Of a stretch of 5,972 nucleotides of DNA, positions 1 to 5,434 are shown one piece after another. Position 1 is the stretch's first letter. Each line of letters begins with the position of its first letter. Below the pieces are notes generated by a model, which did not search any database, was not told the origin of the DNA, and worked only from the letters and a program-made list of their open reading frames with translations. The position numbers and the translations under genes are program-made. The stretch is from NCBI GenBank assembly GCA_002862325.1, contig PKCT01000266.1, positions 1 through 5,972 on the forward strand, in the 5' to 3' direction. Source of the DNA: Phycisphaerae bacterium. Lineage in GTDB: Bacteria > Planctomycetota > Phycisphaerae > Phycisphaerales > SM1A02.

Positions 1-165
1 CTCACAGACACATTCATATGTGCCTTAAAGCTCAAGAGTTGTAGTAAAAAACAACTATTGCTTAAACGTCTTTGACACAATAGTATTCTTAGAATCGCAT
101 CTCCACACATATACAGACATACACGCATATACAAACACATTTACAGACACACTGACATACGAACA
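1..165. other. AT-rich, low-complexity segment unlike the rest of the window
   Basis: By hand count this stretch is about 36% GC, against roughly two thirds GC in the rest of the window. From about 101 to 165 the + strand is mostly A and C, built from degenerate units such as ACAGACACA (4-12 and 143-151) and ACAGACAT (113-120). No CGATCG hexamer occurs here, although that hexamer is frequent elsewhere. On the - strand the ACA-type units read as an open Val/Cys-rich run, which is an effect of the repeat and not a protein. A TTGACA at 72-77 has no convincing -10 box at the right distance. The segment may be a chimeric contig end, contaminating DNA or an unusual spacer; the sequence alone cannot decide. 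The shift to GC-rich coding-like DNA falls at about 165-180. Confidence 0.6.
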
Positions 166-175
166 TCAGCCCCAA

Positions 176-523
176 GTGCTTTCCACACTCCAGATGCTCT
201 CGCTCTTCCAGCTTCTCCCACCACCGGACCTGGAACGGCTTCCCAACAGCGTCGATCGAAGCCTCCGGCTCGTGAGGCTGCTGGGCCAGGAACTCGATCT
301 CTCCCGTCACCTGTCCGAGCCGATGCTGCTGGTCCTCGCGTTCGCCGACGACGTCCCCAACCCGATTCCCATCTCGATCGACGACGACGAGATCGGTGGA
401 GTCGGTACCGTGTTGCTCCAGTGGCTCCACCCGCTTCCGATCGACGTCGATCGCCTGGTTCCGGCCCGACCGAAGTGGTTCGATCGGCTCGACTCAGACG
501 CTCCGGAGGACGGCACACCGTAG
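176..523 (+). CDS. unrecognised protein, probably the 3' end of a truncated gene
   Basis: I do not recognise this family. The frame is open from 29 to the TAG at 521-523, but only the part after about 176 looks coding. There about 79% of third codon positions are G or C, slightly more than in the codon-aligned - strand frame (about 74%). The protein is rich in Leu, Pro and Asp. It has a hydrophobic patch PMLLVLAF, a PNPIPISIDDDEIGG stretch and an acidic tail ending DAPEDGTP, with no signal peptide or clear membrane helix. The GTG at 176 is only the first start after the compositional junction and has no ribosome-binding site, so the true N-terminus may be missing. The stop lies 13 bases before the ABC ATPase start, which suggests the same operon. 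The - strand frame 89-430 is a less likely alternative. Confidence 0.42.
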   Translation: MLSTLQMLSLFQLLPPPDLERLPNSVDRSLRLVRLLGQELDLSRHLSEPMLLVLAFADDVPNPIPISIDDDEIGGVGTVLLQWLHPLPIDVDRLVPARPKWFDRLDSDAPEDGTP

Positions 524-536
524 CCGTACGCTTGCC

Positions 537-1484
537 ATGGCCATGATCGAGACCATCAACCTGACCAAGAAGTACGGCGAGCTCGTCGCGCTGGACAATC
601 TGAACCTCACGATCGAGGAGGGCGCCTGCCTTGGATTCATCGGTCCCAACGGCGCGGGCAAGACCACGACCATCAAGATCCTGGCGACGCTTTTGAAGCC
701 GACCTGGGGCGAAGCCCGCGTCGACGGGCACGTCGTCGGCTATCAGAACCACCTGATCCGACCGGTCATCGGCTACGTCCCCGACTTTCTCGGCGCGTAC
801 GAGGACATGATGGTCGTCGAATACCTCGAATTCTTCGCATCCTGCTACGGCCTCCACGGAGCCAAGCGCGAGAAGGTCGTGGGCGACGTCCTCGACCTGA
901 CGGACCTGGGCTACAAGGCCAAGAGCGAGGTGAACGGTCTGAGCCGGGGCATGCAACAGCGTCTCTCCGTGGCCCGAGTCCTCCTGCACGATCCGAAGGT
1001 CCTGCTGATGGACGAGCCGGCGTCGGGGCTCGATCCGCGGGCCCGCATCGAGATTCGCGAGCTCCTCAAGGAGCTCCGCCGGATGGGCAAGACGATCATC
1101 ATCAGCTCGCACATCCTTCACGAGCTCGCCGAACTGTGCAACGCCGTCGCGATCGTCGAGAAGGGCCAGCTGCTCTTCAACGGATCGGTGGCGGAGATCA
1201 TGCGCCGCGCAGGCTCCGGGCGGGTCGTCCAGCTCCGAGTCGACGATCGACACGCCGAAGCGGCCGCCTTGCTGCGGGAGGTCAAGGGGATCGCCACCGT
1301 CTCGATCACCGACACGGAGTCGGGACCGCGAATCGACCTCGACCTCGATCCGGAGCAGGGCATGCCGGTCAGCGAGATCCCGAGCCGACTGATCACCCAG
1401 GGGTTTCGCGTGTCGGAGATCCACCAGGAACAGGTGAATCTCGAGACCGCCTTCATGCGTCTCACCAAAGGCATCGTGGCGTGA
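537..1484 (+). CDS. ABC-2-type transporter, ATP-binding protein
   Basis: This is the ATPase subunit of an ABC exporter of the CcmA/ABC-2 type; it would hydrolyse ATP at the cytoplasmic face to drive a separate permease. Counting from ATG 537 (315 aa), Walker A GPNGAGKTT is at 36-44, the signature LSRGMQQR at 135-142, Walker B VLLMDEP at 155-161 with catalytic Glu160, the D-loop SGLD at 163-166 and the switch His at 192. The Q-loop reads GYVPD, with Asp83 in place of Gln, as I recall for a subset of ABC-2 ATPases. Residues from about 228 form the usual C-terminal accessory domain, ending LETAFMRLTKG. ATG 543 is an equally good start, and neither has a Shine-Dalgarno; the GGAGG at 505-509 is too far away. 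No permease gene is visible, so the substrate is unknown. nadK overlaps its stop. Confidence 0.93.
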   Translation: MAMIETINLTKKYGELVALDNLNLTIEEGACLGFIGPNGAGKTTTIKILATLLKPTWGEARVDGHVVGYQNHLIRPVIGYVPDFLGAYEDMMVVEYLEFFASCYGLHGAKREKVVGDVLDLTDLGYKAKSEVNGLSRGMQQRLSVARVLLHDPKVLLMDEPASGLDPRARIEIRELLKELRRMGKTIIISSHILHELAELCNAVAIVEKGQLLFNGSVAEIMRRAGSGRVVQLRVDDRHAEAAALLREVKGIATVSITDTESGPRIDLDLDPEQGMPVSEIPSRLITQGFRVSEIHQEQVNLETAFMRLTKGIVA

Positions 1485-2323
1485 GCGCTCGGGTGCTACT
1501 CATCGCCGACCCCGATCGCGACGGGGTCCCCGCGACCCTCGCACAGGTCGAATCCGCCCTCGATGGACTCGGTGCAGACGTGCACCGGATCTCCCCCTCA
1601 TGTCCGGTCCCGGACGGAGGATGGACGCTCGCGGTGGTCCTGGGTGGCGACGGTACGATTCTCGGCCAGGCCCGCCGCCTCGCCGATCGGGGCATGCCGA
1701 TCGCGGGCGTCAACGTCGGTCGACTGGGCTTTCTCGCCGCATTCGATGGTGACGGCTTCGCTGAGACGGCATCGGAGATCCTCGGACCGACCCCACCGAC
1801 CCTGGACCTCATGATGCTCGAGGTGCGGGTCGATCGGGAGAACGCGGAGGGCGCGTGGACGAAGCTTCTCAACGATGCCGTGGTCACCGCCGGCCAGCCG
1901 TTCCGCATGATCGAGCTCCGCGTGGATTTCGGAGATCGCCCCGGTCCCCGACTTGCGGGCGACGGGATCATCGTCTCGACGCCGACGGGAAGCACCGCCT
2001 ACAACTCGAGTGCGGGGGGTCCCATCGTCCATCCCGGATGCGAAGCGATCGTGATCACCCCCCTCGCCGTCCACAGCCTCGCATTTCGGCCGGTCGTGGC
2101 CCGCCCGGACGAAGCGCCCTCGCTCCACATCCGCCACGCCAACGAAGGGACCAGCCTCGTGATCGACGGTCAGACGACCCGGCGACTCGAGGCGGGTGAC
2201 GTCGTCCGCTTCCGCCGGAGCGAGCACCGGGTTCGACTGGTCCAGGATCCCCGGACGGATTTCTGGAGCACCGTCGTCCACAAGATGCGTTGGGCGACCG
2301 GCCCCTCCTACAGAGACCGCTGA
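1481..2323 (+). CDS. nadK: NAD kinase
   Basis: This cytoplasmic enzyme phosphorylates NAD+ with ATP (or polyphosphate in some members) to make NADP+, and is the source of the cell's NADP pool. The 280-residue product has a normal length. Its motifs are in order: GGDGT at 55-59 with the catalytic Asp57, the substrate loop NVGRLGFLA at 78-86, ND at 131-132 where most members have NE, the glycine-rich signature TPTGSTAYNSSAGGP at 167-181, the HSLAFRP segment at 198-204, DGQ at 229-231, and a C-terminal FWSTVVHKMRWA typical of the family. The start is GTG 1481, which shares GTGA with the stop of the upstream ATPase, so translation is probably coupled. In-frame codons upstream of this belong to the ATPase gene in another frame. 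I see no separate promoter. Confidence 0.95.
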   Translation: MSARVLLIADPDRDGVPATLAQVESALDGLGADVHRISPSCPVPDGGWTLAVVLGGDGTILGQARRLADRGMPIAGVNVGRLGFLAAFDGDGFAETASEILGPTPPTLDLMMLEVRVDRENAEGAWTKLLNDAVVTAGQPFRMIELRVDFGDRPGPRLAGDGIIVSTPTGSTAYNSSAGGPIVHPGCEAIVITPLAVHSLAFRPVVARPDEAPSLHIRHANEGTSLVIDGQTTRRLEAGDVVRFRRSEHRVRLVQDPRTDFWSTVVHKMRWATGPSYRDR

Positions 2324-2386
2324 CCGACGAGCCGGACGCTGGTACCGTCTCGGGTTACTCGACGAACCGCTGCGGACCTCCACTCC

Positions 2387-3793
2387 ATGATCGACCTGAA
2401 GGACCTTCGAGAGCATCCCGACACCTACCGGGAGGGCGCCGCGTCCAAGAACGCGACGGTGGACATCGACGAAGCCCTCCGGCTCGACGCCGAGAAGCGG
2501 CGTCTCCAGACCGAGCAGGAGGAGGCCCGAAGCGAGCAGAAGCGCCTCGGCAAGGAGTCGGGACCGCAGATCGGCAAGCTCAAGGGTGCGCTCAAGAAGG
2601 CCGAGGGCGACGACCGGAAACGCATCGAGGCCGAGATCGCGGAGCTCGAGAAGCGACCGACCGCCCTGAAGGAACGCATCCAGACGCTCGATGCCGAGAT
2701 CGGCGTGATCGAGCCCAGACTTCGCGACCTCCTCCTCGCGATCCCCCAGCCTCCCGCCGCCGACGTTCCTCGCGGGGCGGGGAGTGAGGACAACGTCGAG
2801 ATCCGACAGTGGCACCCCGATGGGTTCGACCCCGCCAAGTCGTTCGCCGACCAACGCGGCTTCGTGCCCAAGACGCACCTCGAACTGGTGCAGGATCTCG
2901 GGCTGGTCGACTTCGAACGTGGGGTGAAGATGGCGGGGAGCCGCCACTACGTGCTCACGGGCGCCGGCATGCGACTCCACCAGGCGATCCTGCGGTACGC
3001 CTTCGACTTCATGACGATCGACCAGGGGTTCACGGCGATGTCCGTACCGGTGATCGTGAAGGAGGAGTGCATGGAAGGCACGGGGTTCTTCCCCGGCGGC
3101 CAGGACCAGGCGTACCACATCGAGGAATCCAAGCGCGGCAGCGGCCACGACATGTACCTCACCGGGACCGGCGAAGTCGGTCTGATGGGCCTGCACGAGA
3201 ACGAGATCCTGGACGCCGATCGTCTCCCGCTCACCTACACCACGGTCTCGACCTGCTTCCGCCGCGAGGCCGGCGCCGCGGGAAAGGACACCGCGGGGCT
3301 CTACCGGATCCACCAGTTCGACAAGGTGGAACAGGTCGTGATCTGCCGGGCCGATGCGGACGAGCAGAAGGTCTGGCATGGCCGGATGATCGGTTTCGTC
3401 GAATCGATCCTGCAGTCGCTTCATCTTCCCTATCGCCTGCTCCAGTGCTGCACGGGCGATCTCGGCACCAAGAACGAGGACATGATCGACGTCGAGTGCT
3501 GGATGCCCGGCCGCGGTGCGGACGACGCGGATGGTCGTCCGGCCGGAGATTGGGGGGAGACCCACTCGGCCAGTCGACTGGGCGACTTCCAGTGCCGGCG
3601 ACTGAACCTTCGATATCGCGATCCCGAGACGAAGAAGACCGTGTTCGCCTACTCGCTCAACAACACCGTCGCCGCGAGTCCACGGATCCTCATCCCGATT
3701 CTCGAGATGCACCAGCGGGCCGACGGATCCGTCTCGATCCCCGAACCGCTTCGTCCGTACATGGGCGGCGTGGAGGCGATCCATCCGGCCTGA
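2387..3793 (+). CDS. serS: seryl-tRNA synthetase
   Basis: This class II aminoacyl-tRNA synthetase charges tRNA-Ser, and in most bacteria tRNA-Sec, with serine. The 468-residue protein opens with MIDLKDLREHPD. A charged helical hairpin at about 27-118 is the tRNA-binding coiled coil. The catalytic core follows: motif 1 around 195-223 with Pro221; TGTGEV at 259-264 where most members have TAE; motif 2 FRREAG at 291-296 with GKDTAGLYRIHQFDKVEQ at 299-316; EThSAS at 391-396; FQCRRLNLRYRD at 401-412; and motif 3 NNTVAASPRILIPILE at 425-440. Motif 3 resembles the Thermus form more than the Escherichia coli NGSG form. ATG 2387 begins exactly at the family N-terminus and has no clear Shine-Dalgarno. 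The 63-base gap after nadK shows no terminator, so read-through from nadK is possible. Confidence 0.97.
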   Translation: MIDLKDLREHPDTYREGAASKNATVDIDEALRLDAEKRRLQTEQEEARSEQKRLGKESGPQIGKLKGALKKAEGDDRKRIEAEIAELEKRPTALKERIQTLDAEIGVIEPRLRDLLLAIPQPPAADVPRGAGSEDNVEIRQWHPDGFDPAKSFADQRGFVPKTHLELVQDLGLVDFERGVKMAGSRHYVLTGAGMRLHQAILRYAFDFMTIDQGFTAMSVPVIVKEECMEGTGFFPGGQDQAYHIEESKRGSGHDMYLTGTGEVGLMGLHENEILDADRLPLTYTTVSTCFRREAGAAGKDTAGLYRIHQFDKVEQVVICRADADEQKVWHGRMIGFVESILQSLHLPYRLLQCCTGDLGTKNEDMIDVECWMPGRGADDADGRPAGDWGETHSASRLGDFQCRRLNLRYRDPETKKTVFAYSLNNTVAASPRILIPILEMHQRADGSVSIPEPLRPYMGGVEAIHPA

Positions 3794-4717
3794 TCATCGG
3801 TCGCCCAGAGACTCGACTGGATCCGCCCCGGACAGCACCACGCGGACCGGCCAGTGGTCCGAGAGAGGCCCCGCAGCGTTGGTCGGACGAAGGACGTCGG
3901 CGGCCTCGACCGCGAGCCCTCGCACCAGCACGAGATCGATCCGCCGAGAGCCCGCGTTCGCGTCCCATCCATTCCACGTCCCGCGTGGCGCATCGGGCGA
4001 CCGGGTCCCGATCGACGCCCATGCCTCGACGAATCCGTCCCGACCCGCGTGGCACAGGACCGCGACCGGCGGTGATTCCGGCGTCGCGTTGAAATCGCCC
4101 ATCACGACGACTGGTTCACCGGGGTGCGTCGCGGTCATCTCGGCGAGTCGTGCCCGAAGAAGCCGGACGCCCTCGAGTCTGGCGTCGGCGCTGCGGTGAT
4201 CCAGATGCACATTGGCCACCCAGATCGGCGCCCGGACGGACGCCGAGTCGTCAGCCGCCTCGACGGGAAGAAGCCGCACCACCGTGACCATCCTTGTGCA
4301 TGCCGTGCTCCAGGACCTGGATCCAGGCACCTCGGGCGTCTCGCTCAGCCAGAAGTGGGTCGCGTTCGCTTCGTCCAGTCTCCATCGATCACGACGCCAC
4401 AGGATCGGGACCGCTTCCCCCTTCGACTCGTCCCGTTCACGACTCCGAGCAAAGATGCCGTACCCGGGCAGACCGGCGCGGATCGACGCGAGCTGGTGCG
4501 GCAGGACCTCCTGCAGCGCCAAGATCTCAGCCTCGCCGTTCCGCAGATGCGCGACCACATCCTCGCGACGATTCGGCCAGGCGTACGGGCCGTCGGCGGG
4601 ATTGTCGTAGCGGATGTTCCACGTCTCGACGACGATCGTCGGCGGAACGTCGGCGATCGATCCGGGCCCGAGGACGACGTTGAGCAGAAACGCGATCAGA
4701 TGGATGACGTGGTCCAC
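3794..4717 (-). CDS. endonuclease/exonuclease/phosphatase family protein, probably exported
   Basis: This is a metal-dependent phosphoesterase of the DNase I-like (EEP) fold; the substrate cannot be told and could be nucleic acid, a phosphoinositide-like molecule or another phosphoester. Counting from GTG 4717 (307 aa), the hallmarks are WNIRYDN at 33-39, the metal ligand Glu70 in LQEV, HLDH at 171-174, GDFNATPES at 207-215, RIDLVLVRG at 259-267 and the catalytic SDHWPV at 286-291. Residues about 4-20 (VIHLIAFLLNVVLGPGS) are hydrophobic and look like a signal peptide or anchor without a strongly basic n-region. GTG 4717 is chosen because GGAG lies 7 bases upstream. ATG 4765 would add 16 polar residues and run into the decayed neighbour. 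Its stop codon abuts that of convergent serS. Confidence 0.9.
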   Translation of the reverse strand: MDHVIHLIAFLLNVVLGPGSIADVPPTIVVETWNIRYDNPADGPYAWPNRREDVVAHLRNGEAEILALQEVLPHQLASIRAGLPGYGIFARSRERDESKGEAVPILWRRDRWRLDEANATHFWLSETPEVPGSRSWSTACTRMVTVVRLLPVEAADDSASVRAPIWVANVHLDHRSADARLEGVRLLRARLAEMTATHPGEPVVVMGDFNATPESPPVAVLCHAGRDGFVEAWASIGTRSPDAPRGTWNGWDANAGSRRIDLVLVRGLAVEAADVLRPTNAAGPLSDHWPVRVVLSGADPVESLGDR

Positions 4718-4724
4718 GACGAGG

Positions 4725-4728
4725 CTCC
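4725..4728 (-). promoter_or_regulatory. Shine-Dalgarno GGAG deciding the start of the EEP-family gene
   Basis: Read on the - strand this is GGAG, 7 bases before GTG at 4717-4715. No comparable site lies at a good distance before the alternative ATG at 4765. It supports the shorter form of the protein, in which the hydrophobic export-like segment begins almost at once. Confidence 0.5.
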
Positions 4729-4780
4729 GATGGTCTCCATCATTGTGACAAAAGAGACCCCGCATGGTCCGCTCAGGTGA

Positions 4781-5107
4781 TCAGGGGCGTTCGCCTCGGC
4801 GAATGAGGGAGACGCCCAGGTCGAAATCACCCAAGAACCGTCGAGGGCCGCGGCGATCGAGCTCCTCTCCCACGAATCCGCCGTAGATGCCGAGTCCATC
4901 TCGAAGTCGGAACGGGGTTCCGTTGGTCTGACAGGTCCCCTCGGCAACCAAATCTCGGTGATGTCGGCATTGCCCTGCGACTCGTTCGAGGGACCCGGCA
5001 GGGAGCGGTGAGGCCGTGCCCCAGGTCAGTCCGTCACCGTTCTGAGGTGCATCCCGGTCGACGTACCTGATCTCCGCCGAAGCGAGCGGACTGGCGGCGA
5101 GCAGCAT
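4781..5107 (-). pseudogene. degraded secreted parallel beta-helix-type protein, N-terminal remnant
   Basis: The frame reads as a 108-residue protein but looks like the damaged start of a much longer surface or secreted beta-helix protein. Intact family landmarks are RYVDRDAPQNGDGLTWGTA at 14-32 and VAEGT at 54-58, followed by NGTPFRLRDGLGIYGGFVG at 62-80. Between them the expected text alternates between two frames: RSLPG (+1), SLERVAG (0), NADITEIW (+1), then VAEGT (0). At least four single-base indels in about 65 bases would explain this. A signal peptide is clear: h-region LTGFLLSLMLLA and c-region SPLASA before Glu12, with a basic n-region (RIRNRPRR) encoded upstream of ATG 5107. However, no ATG, GTG or TTG lies between ATG 5107 and the in-frame TGA at 5192-5194. 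After the stop, the +1 frame still reads NAPDHLSG. Neighbouring genes are intact, so decay is likelier than sequencing error. Confidence 0.7.
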
Positions 5108-5167
5108 GAGCGAGAGGAGGAATCCGGTCAGGGGCCGCCTGGGGCGATTCCGAATCCTGGAGACGAT

Positions 5168-5434
5168 GGTGAGACGGTCGAGCCGACCTGGTCACGACGA
5201 GTCTCACCTCTTGACGCGACGCTCGTCCCAGGAGAAATTTCTCACTGTCGGGAGTCGATATTTCCAGGCGGCTCCTCCCCAATCTCGCCCCCACAGGCTC
5301 GCTTCAGCCAACCCATCCGCTTCACCTCCGAAGGCAACGCTCGAATTCCACCCGTTACGCCGATCGATCCCTGATGGACGCACGCTTCATCTCCTCCGAC
5401 GCCTGGCCGAGATAGCCTCCGGACTTTCCTCGCC
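5168..5434. other. intergenic region upstream of pgm, no gene seen
   Basis: Together with the signal-peptide traces at 5108-5167, about 330 bases here carry no convincing gene. The + frame 5106-5438 encodes an Arg/Ser/Pro-rich sequence without family features and is judged spurious. The region must hold the pgm promoter and once held that of the beta-helix gene. Candidates are weak: TTGACG at 5211-5216 has only the AT-rich AAATTT at 5235-5240 as a partner. GAGAAATTTCTC at 5232-5243 is a perfect 12-base palindrome. GGTCG/CGACC at 5176-5188 could form a 5-base hairpin, but no T-run follows, so it is not a terminator. No tRNA-like fold was noticed. Confidence 0.5.

Noticed and set aside
37..56. 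Possible hairpin AGTTGT/ACAACT with an A-rich loop
   Set aside because: Six base pairs with an 8-base loop in AT-rich, low-complexity DNA is expected by chance, and no T-run or gene end is associated with it.
72..100. Possible promoter TTGACA in the AT-rich segment
   Set aside because: At 17 bases the partner hexamer would be TCGCAT, and TAGAAT at 90-95 is only 12 bases away. The segment may also not belong to this genome.
89..430. - strand frame with a Cys/Val repeat-like C-terminus (VCQCVCKCVCICVYVCICV)
   Set aside because: The Cys-rich tail is a by-product of the ACA/TACA repeats. The part over 176-430 is codon-aligned with the + frame but has lower third-position GC and antisense-like composition. 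It is kept only as an alternative to the + frame.
141..1424. Long - strand open frame (427 codons) opposite the ABC ATPase
   Set aside because: It is antisense to a clear ATPase and runs into the low-complexity segment; no domain is recognisable.
1598..3784. Very long - strand open frame (728 codons) opposite nadK and serS
   Set aside because: It lies opposite two unmistakable genes with intact motifs and shows the Asp/Val/Glu/His-rich composition typical of antisense frames in high-GC DNA.
3854..4780. Several + strand open frames opposite the EEP-family gene
   Set aside because: The - strand product has all the family motifs in order; the + frames are Arg/Pro-rich and match nothing I recognise.
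5211..5240. Possible pgm promoter TTGACG...AAATTT
   Set aside because: The -10 element matches the consensus poorly and the start site would lie about 190 bases from the gene, so it is not listed as a promoter.
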